Shown here: in pieces, positions 1-7,800 of the stretch | Layout of the letters: every line of letters starts with the position of its first letter | Numbering within the stretch: the stretch's first letter is position 1 | Source: Cloacibacillus sp. | GTDB taxonomy: Bacteria; Synergistota; Synergistia; Synergistales; Synergistaceae | Assembly: GCF_020860125.1 (NCBI RefSeq) | Contig: NZ_JAJBUX010000109.1 | Coordinates: 1-13,793, forward strand | Length of the DNA: 13,793 nt | Direction: 5' to 3' | The notes under the pieces: model-generated | What the model was told of the DNA's origin: nothing | What the model saw: the letters and a program-made list of their open reading frames with translations, nothing else | Database searches by the model: none | Position numbers and translations under genes: made by a program

Positions 1-23
1 ACAGAGCAACACTCCTTCCGTCT

Positions 24-66
24 CGCCGCAAAAGCGGCGGCGATCCACCTCCCTCGGAGAGGGAGG
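24..66. repeat. Paired GC-rich hairpins, likely interspersed intergenic repeat
   Basis: Two adjacent perfect inverted repeats are visible. The first is CGCCGC (24-29), loop AAAA, GCGGCG (34-39). The second is CCTCCCTC (48-55), loop GGA, GAGGGAGG (59-66). Neither is followed by a T tract, so they do not look like a plain intrinsic terminator in either direction. Paired hairpins of this style are common as interspersed intergenic repeats in gut anaerobes, and that is my interpretation; no second copy lies in this window. The element may extend left of position 1. An alternative is the terminator region of a gene left of the window. Confidence 0.45.
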
Positions 67-171
67 CTGTAAGGGCAAAGTCAAAAGCTGAACCGCAATT
101 TATCCCCTTTCCTCACCTAAGAAAATATGACTATTAGTGATACGTATGCCCTGCGAAGAGGGCGCGCGGGC

Positions 172-200
172 TTGACAAGGTTTTCAGAGTGTCTGACAAT
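172..200 (+). promoter_or_regulatory. Sigma70-type promoter of gpmA
   Basis: A perfect -35 box TTGACA (172-177) is followed after 17 bases by GACAAT (195-200), a 4/6 match to the -10 consensus. Transcription would start near 207, giving a leader of about 36 bases before the ATG at 243. This supports the downstream start of gpmA, because an in-frame GTG at 189 would lie between the two promoter boxes. Confidence 0.6.
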
Positions 201-229
201 GTAGTCGGAATCCTAATACGAACTCTTCT

Positions 230-234
230 GGAGG
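230..234 (+). promoter_or_regulatory. Ribosome binding site of gpmA
   Basis: GGAGG sits 8 bases before the ATG at 243. It decides the start in favour of 243 over the in-frame GTG at 189. Confidence 0.7.
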
Positions 235-242
235 CGGCTTAT

Positions 243-992
243 ATGTACAAAATCGTTTTGATAAGACATGGAGAGAGCGCGTGGAATAAAGAGAACCGCT
301 TTACGGGGTGGCAGGACGTGCCCCTTTCGGAGAAGGGACTCGCCGAGGCGAAGGCCGCGGGCGAGCTGCTGAAAAAAGAGGGCTACGTCTTTGACAAGGC
401 CTATACCTCGGTGCTGCGCCGCGCGATAAAGACGCTCTGGTGCGTGCTTGAGGAGACGGACCTCATGTGGATACCGGTCGAGAAGTCGTGGCGGCTCAAC
501 GAGCGCCATTACGGCGCGCTGCAGGGGCTCAACAAGGCGGAGACGGCGGCGGAGTACGGTGACGAGCAGGTGAAGATCTGGCGCCGCAGCTATGCCACAC
601 GCCCGCCGCTTCTTACAAAGGACGACGAACGCTGGCCGGGCCATGATAGCCGCTACGCCTCGCTCTCGCCGGCGGAGCTGCCACTCGGCGAGTGTCTGGA
701 GGATACCGTGGCGCGCGTAGTCCCCTACTGGCGGGAGGTCATCGCCCCCGAGGTCAGGGCTGGCAAGCGGCTGATAATCGCGGCGCACGGCAACAGTCTG
801 CGCGCGCTGGTGAAGTATCTTGACGACGTATCGGAGAAGGACATCCTGGAGCTGAACATCCCCACGGGCGTACCGCTCGTCTACGAACTTGACGAAGAGC
901 TCAAGCCGATCAGGCACTATTACCTCGGCGACGCTGAGGCGATCGCCGCCGCACAGGCCGCCGTGGCAAAGCAGGGCTCGGCGAAAAAGTAA
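243..992 (+). CDS. gpmA: 2,3-bisphosphoglycerate-dependent phosphoglycerate mutase
   Basis: This cytoplasmic enzyme interconverts 3- and 2-phosphoglycerate in glycolysis and gluconeogenesis through a phosphohistidine. The 249-residue product matches the usual dPGM length of about 250. The signature LIRHGES gives the phosphorylated His9. Other expected active-site residues are Arg60 (in LRRAIKT), Glu87 (in LNERHYGALQG) and the second His182 (in AAHGNS). The late segments NIPTGVPLVYELD and HYYLGD are also typical of the family. The ATG at 243 is chosen because it has a ribosome binding site, follows a promoter and puts the RHG motif at the usual distance from the N-terminus; the in-frame GTG at 189 would add 18 residues that do not fit the family. 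The gene looks monocistronic, with its own promoter and a hairpin 31 bases after the stop. The last ten or so residues are Ala/Lys-rich and variable. The call is secure. Confidence 0.97.
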   Translation: MYKIVLIRHGESAWNKENRFTGWQDVPLSEKGLAEAKAAGELLKKEGYVFDKAYTSVLRRAIKTLWCVLEETDLMWIPVEKSWRLNERHYGALQGLNKAETAAEYGDEQVKIWRRSYATRPPLLTKDDERWPGHDSRYASLSPAELPLGECLEDTVARVVPYWREVIAPEVRAGKRLIIAAHGNSLRALVKYLDDVSEKDILELNIPTGVPLVYELDEELKPIRHYYLGDAEAIAAAQAAVAKQGSAKK

Positions 993-1023
993 CGGCACGG
1001 ACTGATATCGATCCATACGGGCA

Positions 1024-1048
1024 GGGCGGAGCCTATACGGCTCCGCCC
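1024..1048 (+). terminator. Hairpin terminator of gpmA
   Basis: A 10-bp perfect stem GGGCGGAGCC / GGCTCCGCCC encloses the loop TATAC. On the plus strand it is followed by CTCGTGTTGTT, a poor but T-rich tail. It lies between the convergent gpmA and protease genes. Reading the minus strand there is no T tract, so it is better suited to gpmA. Confidence 0.6.
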
Positions 1049-1105
1049 CTCGTGTTGTTACGCGTCGACGGCATAGCCGCCATTTTTACTCAATACCGTC
1101 TGCCG

Positions 1106-2650
1106 TTATTTTTTTCGTTTCCAGGCGGCGAGCGGCACTAGGGCTGCCAGCGCAAGCAGCGCAAAACCGGCGGAACAACCGCCGCCACCTGAACCTCCGC
1201 TCCTCGTCCGGCTGGCGTTGTAGACATTCAGCAGGCCATATTTTGAATAGCCCTCACGCAGCACGTTTTCCGCACCATTCATCAGCATCATTTTTATCTC
1301 GTTCGCGGATTTGTCGGGATAGACGGCGCAAAGCAGCGCCGCCGCGCCCGCCACCATCGGCGTAGCCATCGAGGTGCCGCTCCAGCTGGCGTATCTGGTT
1401 CTGTTATATTCCCTGCTGCCGGCGTAGCTGCACATGGGAGTCGTGCTCATTATATTGTCGCCGGGGGCCATGATATCCACCCATTTACCGCTGGAGCTGT
1501 AATTGGAACCAGAAGTTGTCTCCAATCCGTCATGTTCGTTCGAAGCACCGACGGTTATCGTATTTTCAAACCGGAAGCAGGCGGGATAAACCAGCTCGCC
1601 CTCGTGATCTACAGGATTATCTATGTCCTGTTCATCATTCCCAGCTGAGATACATACGATAATACCAGCGTCACTTGCCCGTTTTACCGACTGTGCGAAC
1701 GGATCAGTATCCTGATCCACTGCTTCCAGCCAGCCGCCCAGAGACATATTCGCGACGCGGATATTAAGGCCGTAAGTCCTTTTAAGCTCCACTATATAGT
1801 CCAGCCCGCCAATGATATCGGCGAGCTTAGCACTCGTATCAAAAAATTTTTGGTTATTTTCATCGTATTTCTCCACCACGGAAAAAACTCCCACCGGCAG
1901 TATTTTCACCCTCCAGTTGATTCCCGTTACGCCTATTTCGTTGTTTCCCACCGCGCCGATGATCCCCGAGACATGCGTGCCGTGGCCGCCGACATCGCCG
2001 ACCGTCGCATAATCGACCTCGCTCAGGTCTTTGATCGTGACGTCGCAAGAGGGCGTTCCGCTTCTGACAATCTTGGTAACGCTCCCGTTATCGTGAAACA
2101 TTCTTCCATATGTACCATCCGGCAGTATTCCGCTGATGTTAGCCGCGAGGTCTGGATGATCGTAGATAGCTCCCATATCGAGCACCGCGACATACACCTC
2201 CTCGGAACCTACCGAGGCATTCTCCCACACCTCCGGCGCCTTTATCCGCTTAGGCCCCCACTGCTTGTTCCACAGCGCGTCATCCGGCGTTTTGCCATGC
2301 GCCTTCATCTTGTAGTTTTTCGTTACGCCGATCACGTCGGGGTTCCCCTTGAGCGACAAAATCAATTCGTCCGCCGTCTTCGTCTGCGAAGAGAGAAGAA
2401 CGATGCTCCGTCCGCTGCCGGCGGTCAGCGCTGGATAGCTTCTCCGTGAAACCGCGCCCACGCTCTTCGCAAGCGCCGCGGCCTTCGCCGCGGAGCCTTC
2501 TCTAGCCGCGGCGCTCAAGGCTGAGCCGGTCATATTCGAGTCGCGTGTAAGCACAATGACCTCGTTCTCCACATAGTCGGCTCCGTAGGCGACGGAACAG
2601 AATAAGAGGATCATTATAGATAAAAACAGCGTTCGCAGGTTATTCCTCAT
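1106..2650 (-). CDS. Secreted subtilisin-family (S8) serine protease with SYNERG-CTERM-type sorting tag
   Basis: This 514-residue product is a predicted exported serine endopeptidase. An N-terminal signal peptide (about 1-23, MRNNLR then a hydrophobic run ending VAYG/A) precedes a probable propeptide (about 24-115), then the S8 domain (about 125-480). The catalytic residues are visible: Asp158 in AVLDMG, His223 in GGHGTHVSG, oxyanion Asn338 in ISAGND and Ser427 in SGTSMATP. The Asp motif reads DMG where DTG or DSG is usual. After a Gly/Ser linker come Cys492, a hydrophobic helix and a WKRKK tail, the layout of the SYNERG-CTERM signal, so the protein is probably surface-anchored. The start at 2650 is chosen because AGGGAG lies 7 bases upstream and a good signal peptide follows directly. 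The reading frame stays open to 2806, but the extra 52 residues look non-coding. It is divergent from the regulator at 2985. Its substrate is unknown. Confidence 0.93.
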   Translation of the reverse strand: MRNNLRTLFLSIMILLFCSVAYGADYVENEVIVLTRDSNMTGSALSAAAREGSAAKAAALAKSVGAVSRRSYPALTAGSGRSIVLLSSQTKTADELILSLKGNPDVIGVTKNYKMKAHGKTPDDALWNKQWGPKRIKAPEVWENASVGSEEVYVAVLDMGAIYDHPDLAANISGILPDGTYGRMFHDNGSVTKIVRSGTPSCDVTIKDLSEVDYATVGDVGGHGTHVSGIIGAVGNNEIGVTGINWRVKILPVGVFSVVEKYDENNQKFFDTSAKLADIIGGLDYIVELKRTYGLNIRVANMSLGGWLEAVDQDTDPFAQSVKRASDAGIIVCISAGNDEQDIDNPVDHEGELVYPACFRFENTITVGASNEHDGLETTSGSNYSSSGKWVDIMAPGDNIMSTTPMCSYAGSREYNRTRYASWSGTSMATPMVAGAAALLCAVYPDKSANEIKMMLMNGAENVLREGYSKYGLLNVYNASRTRSGGSGGGGCSAGFALLALAALVPLAAWKRKK

Positions 2651-2657
2651 AAGGTAT

Positions 2658-2663
2658 CTCCCT
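2658..2663 (-). promoter_or_regulatory. Ribosome binding site of the S8 protease
   Basis: On the minus strand AGGGAG lies 7 bases before the ATG at 2650. It selects that start over the in-frame upstream codons at 2668, 2752 and 2806. Confidence 0.65.
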
Positions 2664-2928
2664 TTCATTTCAGCTCTTGAAATATACACAACACACCGAG
2701 AACCCTCTTTAATACCAATAAATTGATTCACCCAAACACCCCGCCGCTCCATGCCTCTAACCTTTCTTAAGAATAAGAAACTCCACATAACAAGGCGGGA
2801 TTCCATTTTTGTGGTTGTTTACGCCCCTTTAATCCTTTTAGTAAATAATTAGTGTTAACTATGATACCATAAAGATTGCGAACCCATAATTTCGGCACTG
2901 CCAATTTTTATTTTTTCTCCAATCGGCA

Positions 2929-2957
2929 TTGCGTTTTTATTTTTATAATTGGATAAT
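2929..2957 (+). promoter_or_regulatory. Putative promoter of the tandem-HTH regulator
   Basis: TTGCGT (2929-2934) is separated by 17 bases from GATAAT (2952-2957), within a strongly AT-rich stretch. A perfect TATAAT also occurs at 2944-2949 but lacks a recognisable -35 at the right distance. Either would give a very short leader before the ribosome binding site at 2971. Which one is used cannot be decided by reading. Confidence 0.45.
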
Positions 2958-2970
2958 ATTGACAGAGATA

Positions 2971-2977
2971 AAGGAGG
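2971..2977 (+). promoter_or_regulatory. Ribosome binding site of the regulator
   Basis: AAGGAGG, a near-ideal Shine-Dalgarno, lies 7 bases before the ATG at 2985. It rules out the in-frame TTG at 2949, which overlaps the promoter boxes. Confidence 0.8.
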
Positions 2978-2984
2978 ATGGCCT

Positions 2985-4781
2985 ATGCTCTTTCACGAAA
3001 AACTTTCCCTGCTCAAAGAGGCGCTCGGCGTCACCAGTTCGGCGCTCGCGCGCAGCTCTGGGCTCGACGCTTCGTGTATCTGCCGCTACCTCGGAGCTAA
3101 AACCCAGCCGCCGCGCTACGGCAAGGCGGTGTCCAATATCGCCGCCGGCGCGGCGAAGCTCGCGGTGGACGACAAGCGGGTGCGGGAGCTCAGAAAAAAG
3201 ATCGGGGCGTACAAAGAGGAGATGCTTCAAGAGGCGCTCGTACGCTGGCTCAACGCCGCCGATTCGTCCCTCAAGGAAAGAAAACACCAGCAGCCGCGCA
3301 AACCGCTCCGCGGCATGAAGAAAAAGCTGATCGCCGACACGGCGCAGCGGCTCGACCTGCTGATGGAGACCTTCAAGACCTCAAACGCTGCGCTTGCCCG
3401 CTATGTGAACGTCGACGGCTCCTCGATCTCCCGCTACCGCAGAGGCAGGCGCGGCGTAGGGCTCGAAGACCCGGTGCTGCGCGATATCTGCCGTTACTTC
3501 GCCTTCATCTGCCGCTCCCAGGGCATCCCCAAGGAGCTGTCGGAGGAGATAAACGTCTCGCCTGACGAGGCCGCCAATGAGGAATACATGACGGCGAAGC
3601 TCTTCGCCTGGTTCCGCGAGGCCGGTTCCGCGGAACATACGCGCCACCTGCTGCAGGGCATAGACTCCGCGGAGACACAGGATCTCTCCTTCCGCGCAAA
3701 GATCGAAAAGACGGAGAGCACGAGACTCACCGAAGAGATATCCTACGGCGCGGACGGGGTCTACTCCGCCTTCCTTAAATTCATGAAGATGATCCTCGCG
3801 AGCAAAGAGCCGCTCAATATCCACATCTGCGCCTCCGATTTCAGCTGGTTCGCCTGCGCGCCGCGCTTCCGCGACGACTGGAAGGCGCTTATGCAGGATA
3901 TCCTCTCCCGCGGGCACCGGATAAAGATAATCCACAACCTCAATCTCGACGCGGACGAGATGTTCAGCGCCGCTGAGTCGTGGATACCGCTCTACATCTC
4001 AGGACAGGTGGAACCCTATTACCTCACCTGCCCCAACCGCTCTCTCTTCTGTGAATATGCCGGCGCGGCGGAGGGGCTCTGCTCGATGCGCTTCTCCTGC
4101 TTCAAGGGCAAGGAGGACGAGGTGACGGCCTTCTTCTCAAGGAGCCGCGACAAGGCCGCCTTCGTAAAGAGCCAGTTCGACGACCTGCTGACCCTCGCAA
4201 AGCCGCTCGTAAAGATATACAAGAGGGAAAATGCCGCGGAGCTGCGCCACGATATTGAAAACAACCGCGCGGCGGCGGGCGGCGACATCATCAAGCTAAT
4301 GCACCGGCTCTCGCTGGAATCGATGCCCGAGCATCTCGCAAAACAGATATTTGAGAGGACGATAGCCGACAAGGCCGCGGAAGATGAGATGATGAAATAT
4401 TATCACGCCAGAAGGCGGGCCTTTCTAAGTTCGCTCTCGGAGGTCAATGTCACCGAGATATATCCAGAATACTCACCGGAGGATATCGCCGAAGGATGCG
4501 TCGGACTGTACACTCCCTGGCTGCCGTGCCGCAGAGAGATCTTCTACACCCCCGAAGAGTTTGCGGAACATACAAAGGCCATCGAGCGCCTCACGCAGGA
4601 GCGCGCGAACTACCGCTGCGTCATGCGCCCCGACCTCCCATTCAAAAACATCGACATCGTATCAAAGGAGGGAGAAGCCACCTACGTGGTGAAAAACGAC
4701 GAGCCGCTCGCCGCCTTCTCCTTTCTGCACTCCTATATGAACTACGTCATCGACAGATATCTGCGGCGGTATGTCCCATAA
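2985..4781 (+). CDS. Tandem helix-turn-helix regulator with large unclassified C-terminal domain
   Basis: This 598-residue product is a probable cytoplasmic DNA-binding regulator. Two HTH-like segments share a pattern: residues 18-44 (SALAR...LDAS.I.RYLG) and 134-159 (AALAR...VDGSSISRYRRG). The first is followed by a charged helical stretch (about 62-92), the second by a helix at about 163-177. They look like an internal duplication of a Cro/C1-type HTH. The remaining 400 or so residues have no signal peptide or membrane segment. They include LNIHICASDFSWFA (277-290), a Lys/His-rich SRGHRIKIIHNLN (308-320) and VEPYYLTCPNRSLFCEYAG (342-360). The middle part vaguely recalls PLD-like sensor domains of some regulators, but I cannot confirm this. 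No receiver or kinase motif is visible. The gene stands alone between the secreted-protein genes on the opposite strand, so it may control them; this is positional inference. Coding is secure, function only moderately so. Confidence 0.85.
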   Translation: MLFHEKLSLLKEALGVTSSALARSSGLDASCICRYLGAKTQPPRYGKAVSNIAAGAAKLAVDDKRVRELRKKIGAYKEEMLQEALVRWLNAADSSLKERKHQQPRKPLRGMKKKLIADTAQRLDLLMETFKTSNAALARYVNVDGSSISRYRRGRRGVGLEDPVLRDICRYFAFICRSQGIPKELSEEINVSPDEAANEEYMTAKLFAWFREAGSAEHTRHLLQGIDSAETQDLSFRAKIEKTESTRLTEEISYGADGVYSAFLKFMKMILASKEPLNIHICASDFSWFACAPRFRDDWKALMQDILSRGHRIKIIHNLNLDADEMFSAAESWIPLYISGQVEPYYLTCPNRSLFCEYAGAAEGLCSMRFSCFKGKEDEVTAFFSRSRDKAAFVKSQFDDLLTLAKPLVKIYKRENAAELRHDIENNRAAAGGDIIKLMHRLSLESMPEHLAKQIFERTIADKAAEDEMMKYYHARRRAFLSSLSEVNVTEIYPEYSPEDIAEGCVGLYTPWLPCRREIFYTPEEFAEHTKAIERLTQERANYRCVMRPDLPFKNIDIVSKEGEATYVVKNDEPLAAFSFLHSYMNYVIDRYLRRYVP

Positions 4782-4834
4782 GGCAGATTCTTACCTTACT
4801 TAAACTTACGCCGGAGGCGCAGGATAAACAATAA

Positions 4835-4860
4835 AGGGGAAGGCTGTCACGCCTCCCCCT
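4835..4860. terminator. Bidirectional intrinsic terminator
   Basis: AGGGGAAGGC (4835-4844), loop TGTCAC, GCCTCCCCCT (4851-4860) form a 10-bp stem with one A/C mismatch. The plus strand continues CTTATTTTAC and the minus strand continues TTTATTGTTT, so T-rich tails exist in both directions. It sits between the convergent regulator and the 1375-residue protein gene and can serve both. Confidence 0.75.
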
Positions 4861-4892
4861 CTTATTTTACATCTATTTATTTATATTGGCTG

Positions 4893-7800
4893 TTACCTTT
4901 TCTTCCGCCATACCAGCGGCAGCAGGGCGAGGAGCGCAAGCGCTCCGAGGCCCGCGCCGCATCCTCCGCCTGAACCGCCGCCGCTGTTCTCGGCGGAGTC
5001 CCAGAGGACCTTATACTGGCTAGTGGGATCGTGCTGCTCCGAGGCGAAGAGATAGGGTGAGAAGGCCCGCACCGCTACGCCGTTGCCGTAGTCACAGTTC
5101 TTCGGGTCATAGACGAAGCTGAAGGTATGGCTCTCGCCCTGTTTCAGCAGCGGAAGTTCCGAGGCTCCGAGAATCGAGCTGAAGCTCTTGTTCTTTCCCG
5201 CGAATAGGGCGCAGCGCATCACCGGCAGATAAGAGATCTGCCGCTCCCCGCCGTTGACGAAAATCTTTCCGCCGGTGAATTCCACAGTGGCGTCGATACG
5301 CAGCTTTTTGCCGCGCGCCTTTTCGCTTAGCTGCGTCTCCGTATAGCTGATATTTCCTTTGGCGTCGCGCCTTATCTCATAGGCCTTGACCTCTTTTATC
5401 CTGATATCGGGACGTTCGGCCATCGCCGGCAAAGCCGGCGCCGATAGTTGGCGAGGGCCTGCGGCGCGGGACGCGGCAAGTCCCTGGAACGCCGTGGGAT
5501 CATAGGCGCCGACAAGCACCCAGCCATGGTTATTATCCTTGTTGAGTTCCTCTCCCTCATATTCGACGACGGCATGGAGCCAGCCGAGTCCAGGCGTCTT
5601 GGGGGCGGTGAAGGTAAATTCCGCGTCGCCCCAGTTATCGCTGTCATCGGTTTTCGCCGTGCGGCCGAGTATACTTATCACATCGGAACCACATTCCTCA
5701 TAGCCGTCGCCCACGGGGTCGGCGGAGGGATAATTCTTGCCGCCGTCTATCCACGGCTGGAAATAGAGTTTCACCTTTACCGCATCGGCGAGGATATCGA
5801 CAAAGCTGTAGTTTATCACGCGCAGCACCACATTATAATCCTCTCCGACCTCCAGCAGCTTGGTCGAAAGGCCGTCGTAACTGCCAGTAGCGGCAGAGTC
5901 GCTGTCGCCCACCTTCTTAAAGGTTATGCCGCGTATTTGCCTTGACGAATAACGGTCGTCATTTTCAACAAGGTAATAGACCATGCTCTCGATATCGCCA
6001 CCGGCGCCGCTGTTTTTAATATCGTTCCCCCAACGGAAGGGCAGCAGCAGCCCGGGGTCGGGATGCGCGCTGTAGGGGCTCGGAGTCCCCCAGATCTTGC
6101 TGTTGGCCCGCCGCAGCGACGGCACAGCGTAACCGACGCAGAGCGCGCCGTCATCCTGCGTGAAATAGGAGATATCGGTGGCGAACTGCATGTCCTGCGC
6201 GCTCCAATCCTCCGTGTACATCGTATAGTTCGCCGCGCCGGGCCAGCCCATCGTCACGCTGAGCATCTTCGAGGCGTCCGTCGCGGTGGTGGAATCAGTG
6301 CCCCAAGAACCGTCTGGCGTAAGGTCGACATTGACATGCTGGCGGTCGTCCTTGCCGAATACCGGATGAAAATAGACATGGCCCGACAGCGTATTGCGGA
6401 TCGAGTCATAATCTTCACTGCCGCTCGACGTACTTGCCGTCATCACGAAGGAGCTCGCGTCCGGATTGCCGATGACGTTGTTCGTACCCTTTACAAACTC
6501 CTTGCCGTTGATATCGGCCCACGGGTCGTATTCATAAATCTTTTTCTTCGCCTCCGTCCCCTGCGGATAGCCCTTTATATTGGAGAGGCGCTTGGGATAG
6601 GTGAAGAGATTATAATTGTCGTGCAGCGGCTCATACCACGAGATGCTGCGGCCCGGCGTCGGCGTGAAGGTAGAGTTGTTCGTCGTCGGCACAACAAACT
6701 GCACATAGTTCTGGAAGGAGACCGTCTCTCCCGTCTCGTCGTCCGAGGTAACCGAATAACGCTTTGACTCCGGAAGCAGGATCGGGTAACGGCAGATGTT
6801 GTAGTTATTCGCCTTGTAATAGAGCTGGTCGTCCCTGTTCGCCTTATAGCTGAAGCTATAGGTCAGCTGCGACGAGTAATTATCCGTGTGGTTATGGACC
6901 TCCTCCCGTGTATAGCCCAGCCCCACGTCCAGTATCGGGTCGTCGTCATCGTCGTGGTTGTTCAGGATCTTATCCTTTAGCGTTTTTCTCTTTTCCAAGG
7001 CGTAGGAGCCCTCAACGCCTATGCCTCCCTCGGAGACCGTAGTCGTCGAGCTCGTCGAACCGTAGCTCTTATTGAGTTCCATGCCCGTGTAATAGTCGTC
7101 AGTATCAAAGACGGAGAAGGCGTCGAGCGTCACGTCTCCGTTAGCGTCGGCGTAGGCGGTAAGTTCACTGTCCTTGGCCGACACCTTATCCCAATGCTTG
7201 GGCGGCGCCTGCGTCACCATCATCAGCTCGATGTTGTCCTCCACCGAAAGCACGCTCGGCGAGCCGAGCACAAGACTCTCTCCATAGAGATCGATGGCGG
7301 CGACATTAGCGCCCATATTGCCGTTCATCATCACACCGTTATAGCTGTCATGGCCCACCACTTCGAGACCGCCATCTTTCGACCATGAGAAGATGGCAAA
7401 ATCGAGGTTCGCCCCGTTACCCATGTGGCCAAGGGCGATCTGGTGCCGTACCAGCCCGCCCTGCACGGGATATTTGAATATGCCGGCCGCGAGGCTGTGG
7501 TGCTTATAATCGCTGTTGAGCCACCAGCCTCCGTTGGCGGCGTTATATTCATATTTCGTTCCGATACCGGTTATCGCCTCACCCGCCGTGGTGAGCCCCC
7601 AGTCGTGTATCCAGAGCTTGAGCTGTGTTCCGTTGTCGCCCGTGCCGGTAGCCCAAACAAGCTCGCCAAAACCGTCTCCGTCAAAGTCGGCTATCTTCAC
7701 CTCGATCGGCGGCACCGAGGCGTCCTCATAACTCATGGCGTAGGTCTGCTCACCAAGAGACTGGCGGTCAACGAGTTTCGTCATCGTACCGTCCGTCATC

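Larger units (their letters stand above)
2651..2984. other. Divergent intergenic region between protease and regulator
   Basis: These 334 bases are AT-richer than the flanking genes and carry the control regions of two divergent genes. The regulator side has a plausible promoter (2929-2957). On the protease side I found no convincing -35/-10 pair. A 10-bp perfect palindrome TTCTTAAGAA (2763-2772) and the sequence GTTAAC inside TAGTGTTAACTA (about 2850-2861) are possible operator-like symmetries, but neither is specific enough to name a binding protein. I see no RNA gene or convincing small gene here. Confidence 0.5.

Noticed and set aside
213..1016. 267-codon minus-strand frame opposite gpmA
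   Set aside because: gpmA is unambiguous with all active-site residues; the opposite frame has no family resemblance.
1850..2449. 199-codon plus-strand frame opposite the protease
   Set aside because: It overlaps the S8 catalytic domain in antisense and has no start signal.
2651..2806. N-terminal extension of the protease by 52 residues
   Set aside because: The extension is not signal-like, has no good ribosome binding site, and would bury a well-formed signal peptide inside the protein.
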